DNA of 64,000 bases, from the NCBI RefSeq assembly GCF_949987535.1, contig NC_080067.1, positions 82,051,985 through 82,115,984 of the forward strand, in the 5' to 3' direction. Shown here piece by piece: positions 49,873 through 60,047 of this stretch. A program made the translations under genes and the position numbers. The notes beneath the pieces were generated by a model. It did not search any database and had not been told where the DNA came from. It saw only the letters and a list, made by a program, of their open reading frames with translations. Each line of letters begins with the position of its first letter. Position 1 is the first letter of the stretch. The DNA comes from Balaenoptera acutorostrata (taxonomy: Eukaryota; Chordata; Mammalia; Artiodactyla; Balaenopteridae).

Positions 49873-50785
49873 AAACACGCTCTTCACAGCTCTGCCAAGA
49901 GCAGACTCTAGTGCTCACCGCCGAGAGTCTACCAAAATCTCTTCTCTTCACAAATGAAAAGGGTACCAAGAAGAGGAAAGCACACCTACCAGAGAAAGCA
50001 TGATCAGGGGATTTCTTTGAAATAAGCAGAGTGGTAAGCAGTAGGTTCCAAAATGCTAAGAATAGGGTTTCTACAATAGCGATTTTCTTATGTGGCAACA
50101 TTTATTTTTCTTTGAATGTAATAAAAATGACAGCTTTTCATGTACTGATACTCCCCGAGCCTTTTAAAGTCAAACAGATGATGCTATTTGTGTGTAAAGG
50201 TTTTTCTCTTGCACCCATTTGTTTCTCCAGCTTGAATTTCTATGTAAACTCCCTTGGCTAAATGACACAAGCCACCCACCCCCCACGCCTCCTCTCGCTT
50301 TGTAGAGCAGGGGGCTGAAACCTGCTGTCTACAGTGTGGAGGGTCCAACACGCAGCTCACCGCACCAGGCAAAGGAAGATTTCCTGGTCAGCCAGGCTGC
50401 CCCCGGCCCATTCCCCCGTTTGCGCCATGATTGTGAACATGCAGCTTTGAGACATGGCTTCAAGACATTTTTGGTCAACCTAGCCCAAACCTGCTCATTG
50501 ATCTTACTGGTTTTAACTCATTCCATTCTACCCCTATTTTGTGTTATTGGATAATTATCTGCAGATTAGATAAGCTTGATCTCTGACTTTATGTGAGCCC
50601 CTTCTTAATAACATGTTGTACTTCCTATGGATCTGAAGATACCATTTGTACAGAATGATCATTTTCCCCATCCTTAGTCTTCTTAAAATTGTGACATGGT
50701 CTTCACAGCTGGATTCTGGGAACAGACTGTTTTCACATTCATCCTGAGTCTGAGTTTGTTACAGTTCTTTTGGTTAAAGTCTAAT

Positions 50786-50806
50786 GGGGTGGGGGGAGGG
50801 GGGCGG
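50786..50806 (+). other. G-rich tract with G-quadruplex potential
   Basis: Runs of four, six and six G separated by single bases, then C and GG. Four-tract folding is possible by splitting a long run. Sense strand of the large HACD2 intron. Confidence 0.6.
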
Positions 50807-51884
50807 TGAATCAAATAACCTGCAGGCTGGATCAGAGTGGGAGGCTGGGGGGCTTGTTTGTTTGCTTTTCCCTTATTTGAAGGCCTCTAAGACTAGGTAG
50901 AAACTAATATCAGGTATCAAAAAGCAGGCAACTGATTATGATTGATTGAATTGTTTTGCCTTACCAATATCTATTGAGCTCCTACTTGTGCAAAGCGCAA
51001 AATGCTTTTGGGAATCAAAAGTGAATAAAACACGCTCCCTGCTTTCAAGACGATTACAATGCAGAATATTAGAAGAACTTCCCGTTTAACCCAAAGGTCT
51101 TTAAGGAAGGCTTCAGCCCATAGCTGTAAAAACATATCTCCTTAAGATGAGGAGGATTACAAAATCTATCAAAAAGCAAAGTGTGCTCTGAAATTATATT
51201 TTAGTATAGATGGGTTTTAAGCAAGGATTTGGGGACAGACTGAAAAATGAAGCATGAAAGCTTTAGAGGGCTTTAGCTTTTGCTTTACTTTGGCTAATAT
51301 AAGAGTGCCAGGAAAACAGAAAGTACTCTTGCTCTTGACAGTATAAAATTCTTATTATTTTTAGAGAGTAGTAACTGTGGATTTATGAAATTCTTTGTGA
51401 GAGCAATTTAGTTAATAGGTATGTAAATGACTACTTATTTCATTGTGTAGGTGGATCGCTCCATGTACACTTTCTGAGGAAGAATGTAAGTGCTAAATTA
51501 ACATTGCAAATGCAGAGAAGCAAAAGTTAAGGTTCGAACGCCATACCTTTGTTGTATTAGATGTTAGGAGTAAGACAGAGACGATCCATCTTGTAACTGA
51601 AATTTGTTTGATTTCCTCAGTGGAATTTCTTATTCACATCCAACTCTCTAACTGCTCTTTTCGGATGTAAGAAAATATAAGTGAATTGGTGTGCAAGGTT
51701 GTTTCTTATTATTGGTTTCCAAGTGCCAAGGATCATCATAACCTAGCTGGGGTGGGAAGAGGGGGTGCTGTAAGTTAATACCACGGTGATAAATTTTCAT
51801 GCAAGATTTGCAGTCTAAGGTATCTAGTGAGAACATCCCCTAAAAAACATACATAAGGAGCTCTTTTTAAAATATATCGTTTTG

Positions 51885-52136
51885 GGGACTTCCCTGGTGG
51901 TCCAGTGGTTAAGACTCCACACTCCCAATGCAGGGGGCCCAGGTTCCATCCCTGATCGGGGAACTGAGATGCCACATGCCACAACTAGAGAGCCCACATG
52001 CCGCAACTACTGAGCCCGTGCACTCTACAGCCCGTGCACCACAACTAGAGAAGCCCGCACACCACAACGAAGACCCAGCGTGCCAAAATAAATTAATTGA
52101 TTAATTAATTAATTTTTTTAAAAGTTTAAAAAAAAA
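51885..52136 (+). repeat. CHR-type SINE
   Basis: GGGGACTTCCCTGGTGGTCC head, B-box-like GGTTCCATCCCTGA, body with CTGAGCCCGTGCACTCTACA, and an AATAAATTAATTGATTAATT tail that has expanded. Flanks share ATATATCGTTTT/GTATATTGTTTT as a decayed duplication. It lies about 760 bp before the next HACD2 exon. Confidence 0.92.
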
Positions 52137-52896
52137 GTATATTGTTTTTTTCAGCATGAAAACAACTTCAGAGGAGGCTAAGTATTCCAAAGCTCTTCTG
52201 GCTTTAGCCACCTCCTGTGATCAGCATGGAAGCTTCTGTAATCCTTGAGTTAAACCAGGCCTCATCTGGGGGCAGAAGTCACCAGTGGGAGAGAATAAAT
52301 GGGCCCTGCCTCATAGATGGTCTCCAGCCTCCCTCATGTGAATTCATCCTGCCCAGGGAATTAGCTTCAGTTGTGTTTTAATCATTATATTGCCGTTCTT
52401 TGAAACTTCCTTGGATTCCAAGTTGTCATGCAAATCAAATTAAAATTCTTGTTAATGGAACCCAAGGTTTCCACCACTTCACCCTTCTGCCGTCTTACCT
52501 CACCATTCTTGGCTCCCACTAACACCAGTTTACATTCTCCACATCAGGTCAGCAAACGAACATGCAGAAACTCACTCATCGTGTTTTGTTTCTCCCTGTG
52601 TGCTGCAGCTCATATAATTCCCCCTCCCTGTCTCTCTTACTCATCAGTAAGCCGAATTCCTTCTCACTTGGCTCTACACAATTGTTGTCATAGGCATGCA
52701 TGTGTTCCTTTATGTGGTAAGCTCTTTCTGTGCTGTGCTATGGCCATTGAGGATAAAGACCCCAGGGGCTGTGTCGACTTCTTCAACTCACCAGCTCTGT
52801 AAGTGGGGTGAGGGACTCGGCTCCCCACATGGTGAGTGCTTCTTTGTTAAGATGTTTTATGTGTTTGCTTTTGCTTTTGTCTTCCTTTTCCTATAG

Positions 52897-53018
52897 GTAC
52901 AGAGTGAAGACAGTGTCCTCCTGTTTGTTATTGCCTGGACGATCACAGAAATTATCCGTTACTCCTTTTATACATTCAGTCTATTAAACCATCTGCCTTA
53001 CCTCATCAAATGGGCCAG
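52897..53018 (+). CDS. HACD2: HACD2 coding exon (third from the end)
   Basis: A 122-bp exon of 40 codons plus two bases of an arginine codon. It reads [20 protein letters not shown] then [20 protein letters not shown], which is the HACD2 segment at about residues 128-167. It holds the hydrophobic span [20 protein letters not shown], a membrane helix with acidic and basic residues typical of the PTPLA-like dehydratase fold. The acceptor is a strong pyrimidine tract ending CCTATAG; the donor is AG|GTAAAG at 53019. The downstream intron is phase 2. It joins in frame to the exon at 33074 (GAG|GTA) and to the next exon (AG|G). Confidence 0.97.
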
Positions 53019-54968
53019 GTAAAGAAGTACAGGGAATGAAGACTAACTTTTGAAGTGATGTATCACTGTATTTTTCCTTTATTGCCTGAATACTATTTTT
53101 TCTTTCTAAAGATAAAATTGTGAGAATTCCCTGGTGGTTCAGTGGTTAGGACTTGGTACTTTCACCGCAGTGGGCCTGGGTTTGATCCCTGGTCAGGGAA
53201 CGAGGATCCTGCAACCTGCGCGGCGTGGCCAATAAATAAATAAGTAAATAAATATGAAATTGTGTGAGACGGGTTAGGTAGAAATCTGGTCTATAGATTT
53301 CATCAGAATAAGTGACTGTACATAACTTTTGATTAATAGAAACACTTTAAAATTTTTTATCTCTACTTATTTCCTTGGGATCAATTCTTTTCAGTTAAAT
53401 TATTCACAAGAGATTTGAAGTGCCATCCCTTTTTTGTCCATAGAAAATTTTACTGATAAACTTCTGCCATTTGGATGGATTTTGGACCAAGTCCAATTCT
53501 TGTCTCAATTTTGCCAACAAGATAACTCTTAAATTACTTTTTAATTAATAACAAATGTTACATGGCAGTTTTAGCATATTATCAGTTTAGTTTGCTTTGA
53601 TTATTTTTAGCAGTAATATTTGTTATGAATTGTGTAAAAGGCTGATAGTTCACCTAATTATCTGAACTAATGTGTGACACAGTTGTGAGCAGTTTTCTGA
53701 GTTAGAAATGACGACAGGAAGGAGTGACAAAGCCAAAGGATCAAAATTATCCTTGGGGCCAAAGTTCCTCATTTCATAAAAGGAAAATGATGGTTCCTAG
53801 ACAATTTATGAGTTTAGTGATTAAACAGAGACATAAACCAAATGTCTCCAACATTTCAAGCATGTGAACTTCTCCTTTTTCTTTTCTTTTTTTTTCGATA
53901 AACATTTGTATTAGGAAAAGGGGAGAATGGGAAAAATATAGCAGTTTCTAACCAAGCTGGGCAGACTTGTGAAAGCTGTCTATCCTGGTTATAGGGAAAG
54001 TTTATTGACCATACCCTGATTTTACAATTAGAGAAAGATTCTTTTGTCCATTGTCTTCTGTGGCCCATGGGAGAGTCTTCCTTTTCCACCATCCTCCTTA
54101 GCATGGCTGAAGGTAGCAGTGGAGAACGTGTCTTTCTTTTGTCACAGATTTCTCAGCACAATTCCTGTACCTGGACATTTAGAGCCCAGTATTTATTGTC
54201 AGCCACAAGCAGCTGAAGGCTTTTTAAAATCTGAGCTGATGATTTCTTTAGTAATACTTATACCTCAGAATGGCTTCCAGTTAGTTCCATAGGGTGAACC
54301 TCTCTGAATTGTTTTTGAAACCTGAGGAACTCCTTTTTTTAAAGTGAAAAAACTTGTGTGGAGTCACCCATGTGATAGTAATTGTAGTTTTTTTGACTGG
54401 AAAATTATGTAATGACTAAAGGCTTATCATAAAAATTTTTAATGTTTTTTAAAATTAGCATGTATTTTATTTTTCACAGTAGCACGTACAGACATTTGAA
54501 AAGTCGTAGCAGTATACACACGTTGGATGTGCTGTTTTTTTCAGTCCACAGACCAGACTTCGGTGTACATTGTAGGGATTCCTGGACACCATGCTCCAAC
54601 ACCTTCCCCCACAAACTCACCCCCACCCCACGAGGCAGGGCCCTTCAGTATGAACCATGACTCAGTGCCCCTACTTTACCAATATTTGGCATCATCTCAG
54701 TTATTTTAGGGAGTTGTTTTGAAGAGTTGTTTATTCAGGCCAAATTTTGAGGCTGACCAAACACATTTCTTTTGTTTTAGAACATTCAGAAGCATACTTG
54801 CTTTGGCCCTTTTCAAAAACTGGCTTGTAAAACCTGAATTTAAGCAGTGGGTAAACAGGGAAATGTATAAACCATAGCTTTCTACCAAGTAATCAGTATT
54901 GGTGGGGATGCATCTTTCTACTAAAGCTGGCTTCGAACCTCAGTAATGAATATTTTGTTTTGTTTTAG
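53019..54968 (+). other. HACD2: HACD2 intron (1.95 kb)
   Basis: From GTAAAG to TTGTTTTAG. It contains the SINE at 53125-53252. The rest looks like unique AT-rich intron; I see no other feature. Confidence 0.95.
53125..53252 (+). repeat. Short CHR-type SINE close to a splice donor
   Basis: Head AATTCCCTGGTGGTTCAGTG, B-box GGTTTGATCCCTGG, end GCGGCGTGGCC and an (AAATA)n tail. ATAAAATTGTGAG (53112-53124) is repeated as ATGAAATTGTGTGAG (53253-53267). It inserted about 100 bp downstream of the exon. Confidence 0.93.
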
Positions 54969-55147
54969 GTACACGCTTTTCATTGTGCTGTACCCAATGG
55001 GAGTGTCAGGAGAATTGCTCACAATATATGCCGCTTTGCCCTTTGTCAGACAGTCTGGCCTGTACTCCATCAGTTTACCTAACAAATACAATTTCTCTTT
55101 TGACTATTATGCATTCCTAATTCTGATAATGATCTCCTACATTCCAA
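54969..55147 (+). CDS. HACD2: HACD2 coding exon carrying the catalytic Tyr and Glu
   Basis: A 179-bp exon: one base completing arginine, 59 codons, and one base of the next isoleucine. The protein begins [20 protein letters not shown] and ends [10 protein letters not shown]. Members of the PTPLA/HACD/Phs1 family dehydrate 3-hydroxyacyl-CoA to trans-2-enoyl-CoA, the third step of very-long-chain fatty acid elongation, using a Tyr and a Glu seven residues apart. These are present here: Tyr (TAC) at 54991-54993 and Glu (GAA) at 55012-55014, in YPMGVSGE. Two more membrane spans are encoded (around [10 protein letters not shown] and [12 protein letters not shown]), with a loop between. From memory the human protein has Ala where this one has Ser in VRQSGLYS. 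The donor is GTAAGT at 55148; the acceptor is TTGTTTTAG. Confidence 0.98.
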
Positions 55148-57693
55148 GTAAGTAGATGTTTATGCATATATTTATTTATGTTTCAAAAATTGGCTCAGGA
55201 ATATCTAGAGTTAAATGCCTTTGGTTGTTTTTACACCATAAATCTAATTTATTGGGAACGCTTTGGTTTTTGTTGAATGCCGACTGTCAGAGGGAATTTT
55301 CTCTGGTAGTAATTGAATAAAGATGAACCCTTCTCAATACAGCTGCCAAAATGCAGTCCTTCTCAGTGTGTTTTAGACAGTGAATTCCAGGATAGGTTAA
55401 CTGTCTATTGGAGGAGAGTACTGAGTGGAAAGCAAAAAAAAAAAAAGCCATTAAAGACCTTACCTTGAGTTTTTCTGTCTCTTGAGAACTGCTTGTTGTG
55501 GTATTTGAAAAACACTGTAAAGAGATTTTTACATTTTTACTGTATCAAAATAGATAGTTACTTCACTTTTAAGGAATTGATAGTTAACTAGAAATAAATA
55601 AAATAAAAATAGATTAATTTATTTTTTCTATATTTCTTATTTGTTTGGAAATAAAGCCATCTGAATAGGACATAGTGTTATCTTCAGGATGGTTTCCAAT
55701 TATTTTAATAGTACTTCTGAAGGTTTAAATATATGGATAATCAAACATGCCTATCAGCACATTAACAGAGAGAAAAAGCCATGTTTGAGGCTTCTCTGAA
55801 ATGAGTCATGTTTGCTGAGGAAGAGTTGTTTACTCCTTTTCTCAAATTCTGATGTTCAGTTGCAATCCTATGATTGATTTCCACATATCCAAAAGGATCT
55901 TGTTTTACCCAAGGACACGTAAAGTTAACGTTTCTTCTCATTTAGCTACTTCCATAGGCATTGTGACTCTGAATCTTATTTTAGTCTGTGAGATGCTATG
56001 TTCTCCCCTAAACCTCAGGTTAAATTCAGACTGGAGGGTTGGATTTTTCTTCAGCCCACAGCATTAACTGAATGAATCATCCTAACAATCATAGGTGACA
56101 TGTTTGTGTCCCCCTGTGGAAAATTGCATTTCATGCATTGTGAGAAAAACAGCACACCCCGATTTCATGTGAACATTTATCTTGGAGAAGTTCTTGGATG
56201 CAGTTCTGCTACATGATTCATTTTCTGCTCTTTATTAATGATCAAGTCCTCCTCTCTGGTGCTAGAACCATGGTGGCTAAAGGCCATCTCTCTTCAAATG
56301 TAAAAGGTAGTTGATTTTCAAACAAAAGATAAATATGGAAGAGTGTAAAAATTTAAGTAATAAAAATTAACTTAGAGCTTTTCACCTTTCTAATTTTGTT
56401 TCCCTAGAGTTTCATTTCCAGTCTCTAGAGCAACAATTCCTAATTGCAGTTTTGCCACACCCAGACTAACAGATATCCCGATGAGCACCACAGGATTTAT
56501 TTAAATTCAACATAAGTCTTTGAATGGCGATAGATGCTGTATTGGGTAACTGGGAAAGGGGCAAGGAGAATATCGTGAAATCAAACCAATAACAAGGTGC
56601 TGCATCATTGACAGAAATCTGGGACCCCTACCTCAGAGTTGCTGCAAGATTTTCTGTCTGTTGAAGAGAAGGAGGGGCTTTATTCCAGGAACAGTTCTGC
56701 AGGGCAACCCGTGTCTGTCTGCACCTCGTAGTCTTTTTTGTGCTCTGGTGGGCAACCACTGCTGCCCAGCCGTTTGCTTCTGCCTGCTGACCTCTCAATG
56801 TAGCGAAGGGGCCTGGTCAAGCACAGGATGATAGGATTCCTGAAGGAAAACAAGCCCAGTTCTGTGGGATTGTCCTTCTTGGCCTTAAAAGAGAAAAGAG
56901 AGAAAACACAGACCTTAGAGCCAGCTGTCTTACAGGGAGTAGGGCAGCGCTCTCCTCTCAACAGATGTCTGCTTTTACCTCCATCCTTCCCCCTTCTTCC
57001 ATTCTCAGCCTCTTTTTGATAAGAGAACTTGGCTTGGTTTAAAAGCTGTATTCTTTCATTTCTAAGGCAGCTTAACTCTTGTAGAACAAGGACAGGGATT
57101 AAAAGGTTCCCTCCAAATCCCTAACTCCCCACCCCGGCTCAGGATGGTCATGCAGACCATATTTGTGTCTGCTGGCACTCACTATGCTTCTGGCCTGAGC
57201 CAATGGCCCTGAATGTTTTCAGTAGTTTAGGTTGTTAATATTGAGACCAGTTTGTACAGTTCATTCCAGCCGGCTGCACATTTCCAACTTTCCAAAACTT
57301 GGTATTTATGAGAAGAAAATGCAGAGTTAGGAGAGGTTGCTGTTGATATGCAGCTTTCTTTACCAAATTTGGTTTCCTTTCTACAACTTACGTTCCTTTT
57401 AACCCTCTTTAATGGGAAGTTAATGATATACATATCTTACATAAAGCAGCACCTCTTCACTATGGTCCTGACCTGATGTTGCATTGGTGCACACATAGCC
57501 CATATTGTGTGTGGCCCATGAGCTGCAGCCCTGGGAGTTTTCTCATATCGAGGTGCTTTGGAGTCCCTTGCAAGATGCTCTTCTCCTCCTCTGCTGCAGA
57601 TGCAGTGTGAGTATGTACAGTATCCGCAGGACTCAGTAGATGTCTAAGTCCTGTTTACATCACCTCCCCCCATCCTTGTGCAAATTGGTGAAA

Positions 57694-57804
57694 GTTAGCT
57701 ATACAGGTGTTAGCTATAGCCTTAAAAAGGCTGTGGAAAGTTAGCTATAGCCTTAAAAAGGCTATAGAAAGTTAGCTATAGCCTTAAAAAAAGGCTGAGA
57801 GAAA
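57694..57804. repeat. 31-bp hairpin-containing minisatellite
   Basis: Three tandem units at 57709-57739, 57740-57770 and 57771-57804, plus a partial unit (GTTAGCTATA) at 57694. Unit start is GTTAGCTATAGCCTTAAAAA. The second unit contains CTATAGCC and its exact inverse GGCTATAG around a TTAAAAA loop; the others keep a shorter stem. The third unit has two extra A. Confidence 0.92.
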
Positions 57805-59479
57805 TGAGAAACAATGAGTAGGGTGAGGGCACCAAGAAGCAGGGCACTCTCCACATTGTCAGTAACCATAACCACACCTCTGATTTTTAGAGGAACAGAA
57901 GAAACTTGCCCCAAGCAGAGCATTTCCAGTTGCTCTCAGCCTTCAAGTCTTAAGAGAGCCCATTTCCTTACAGGAAGGTGGGTCCAGTGACACGCACAGC
58001 TCCCTACCCCGACTCCGACACACCAAGCCAGACACACATAACGTGCACAGCCGCCATCTCCACCCTCCATGTCCTGAACTGTAAGAGCAGAGGGTAGAAT
58101 TCTAAACGGCCTGTTGGCAGGTTGAGATTTTCAGGGTAGTTAAAAGCAGGAGCCATGCGTCTGGAATTGTTTCAGCCACTGTAGTTGGATTCAATGTGAA
58201 CATGTGGGTAATTGAGATGGAGACAGTGTCACCCAAGTTCTGGTCACCAGGGAGTCACTCTCAGAGCAGTAGAGAATTTCCAACCCAAGTGCCCCCATTC
58301 TCCTGGCCTCCCCCACACATTCCTTTCTCTTGGCACTGAGAAACCTCTGGAAGATGTAAAAAAATGAAAGGGCCGTATCTGCTCTCCAGTTCTGACCCCT
58401 GACCCTCTGTAGCCAGCAGGCCCTTGCCTGGGGGATGAAGGTGGTGTACTTGGCCGTCTTGCTGCCACTGAGGGCCCAATGAGTGGCTTCTGGATTGCAG
58501 AAGTTTCCCTCTACTAAAGTAGGTCTGTAGAAATGTGACTGGCCACACATTTTCGAATGATTACAATTAGCATTCCTTATGGTTTAATTATATCTTTACT
58601 TCCAGTTTTTAGATTATAGAGCTTGTCAAATTTTCTGGCTTTCATACCAAAATAGTTCTCTCACTGTTGAATTTTATGCACAAGCTGGGTCTTTTCTGTG
58701 AATAACTTCCTGCCTGCAAATAGTGAGTGGAGTGGATGGCAGCCCCGTTCGGCACTGGGGCCTCCTCTGCAGTTTATCAGATCTATGTGCACACACCCAC
58801 TGATGTCTTGGAGTACTTTGGGAGGATCATTTGACATTTGGCCAACTTGGAATCCATCTAAAAAGGAAGAAACTGTGAGAGGAGAGTTGGCAGTAGTAGA
58901 AATTACCTCCCCCAAAACACAGGTTACTGTCTAAAAAACAGAGATTGGAGCGGTTGGGAAGGGAAGGAGGGATAGTGTACATCCAAGACCATCTCACTGG
59001 AGTTTTTCGCATGGTTTTTGAACCCCCAGTTTACAGTAACCTTGTGAAGGTCAGGTAGTTTAAACTGGCATTTCCCAGCAGGGACACTATAGGCATTTGG
59101 GATGACACAGTTCTTAGTCATGGGGGACTGTCATACGTTGTGGCTTTTGGCATTCCTGGCCCCTTATGCCGAATGCCAGTAATCTACCCCCTTCAATACT
59201 CTCCCCCCACCCGCATTTCTAAATACTCCCTAGGGAGGCAGGACCACCCTGTTCATTTGAGAACCAGTCCTTTCTAAAGTAATCTATGAAATGACCAAGA
59301 ACAGAATCTCCGGTGCCTAAGGGCTTGCTTTTCATATGGACTTTTTCTGCATCCAAACCCAGCGTAGTGGTGTTCAGATCAAATGTCATAGCGTTCCTCC
59401 CCCTCTTCAGTCTTCCCACTCAAAGAACAGCCTTTCTCTGGAGGTACTTTCAGGAGATCCTCCCTGATGACAGAGCAGT

Positions 59480-59740
59480 AACAGAGAGGCCGAGACTAAG
59501 AGTCAGGAGCCCCGAGCCTGGTCCTGACTCTGTCAGTGATTTGCTGTGAGACCCCAGGCACGCGCCCACCCTCTCTGGGGCTCGAGTTCCTCCTCTGTGA
59601 ACAGGAATAAGAACTCCATCACTAGAATTCTTCCCCTGGTTGTTGGGGAATCAGAGAATCAACGTGAAGATAATATGAGAGAGTGTGAAGAGTGTTATTT
59701 GGCGGCCCTGTGGCATCTTGATTGGTAATGGCAGTGTCAG
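59480..59740 (+). repeat. MIR SINE
   Basis: GACTAAGAGTCAGGAGCCCC, CTGTCAGTGATTTGCTGTGA, CCTCTCTGGGGCTCGAGTTC, CTCCTCTGTGAACAGGAATA and GAATCAACGTGAAGATAATA follow MIR from the tRNA-like part to the 3' region. It ends about 220 bp before the last exon. Confidence 0.75.
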
Positions 59741-59964
59741 TAGTGTCTGTCATTGCCAGTCCACACTACCCTTCCCCCTCGGCTAAAGCGGGAAAGTCAG
59801 TCCCTCTGTGTTTTTCCTCTCTCTCCAAGCCCACTTTGTTACCTTCCTTAGTTGCTGGAAGAGAAAGTGGTCAGAGAGTCAGAGAGGACCTCAAGTCCAT
59901 GTGCTTTACATAGAACATGTGATTTTAAATCATCTCCTTAATGAATTCTTTCTTTTCTTTCCAG

Positions 59965-60047
59965 TTTTTCCCCAGTTATACTTCCACATGATACACCAGA
60001 GAAGAAAGGTCCTTTCTCATGCTGAAGAACACAAGAAATTTGAATAA
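59965..60047 (+). CDS. HACD2: HACD2 last coding exon with dilysine ER signal
   Basis: 83 coding bases: two bases completing isoleucine, 26 codons reading [20 protein letters not shown] then EHKKFE, and the stop TAA at 60045-60047. The last four residues KKFE have Lys at -3 and -4 (60033-60038), the classical KKXX signal for COPI-mediated return to the ER. This fits an ER enzyme of fatty-acid elongation that works with ELOVL condensing enzymes. The acceptor is CTTTCTTTTCTTTCCAG. Compared with the human protein as I remember it, the tail has Val for Ile and Ala for Thr; the motif is unchanged. Confidence 0.97.

Larger units (their letters stand above)
33163..52896 (+). other. HACD2: HACD2 intron (19.7 kb)
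   Basis: Bounded by GTAAGT at 33163 and a long pyrimidine tract ending in CTATAG at 52896. It holds MIR, hAT, L1, SINE and LTR relics listed separately. Stretches where I see only unique intron or unassignable old repeat are 33163-34045, 34131-37120, 37800-38370, 38531-39394, 39724-41385, 41545-44200, 44376-45485, 45576-46190, 49875-51870 and 52137-52896. 33234-33730 is open in overlapping frames but has no domain, splice context or similarity that I recognise. A possible very degenerate SINE lies at about 38830-38960. Confidence 0.9.
55148..59964 (+). other. HACD2: HACD2 last intron (4.8 kb)
   Basis: From GTAAGT to TTCTTTCCAG. It contains the 31-bp minisatellite at 57694-57804 and a MIR at 59480-59740. 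Elsewhere (55148-57690 and 57805-59480) I see no repeat I can name and no coding signal. The region 58190-58930 has several open frames on both strands, but they overlap, lack splice context and show no familiar domain. Confidence 0.95.

Noticed and set aside
56680..56961. 93-codon minus-strand frame in the last intron
   Set aside because: No similarity recognised and no promoter, poly(A) or splice signals in support.
58191..58930. Cluster of overlapping open frames on both strands, up to 119 codons
   Set aside because: Mutually overlapping in several frames, as expected by chance in GC-richer intron sequence; no domain seen.
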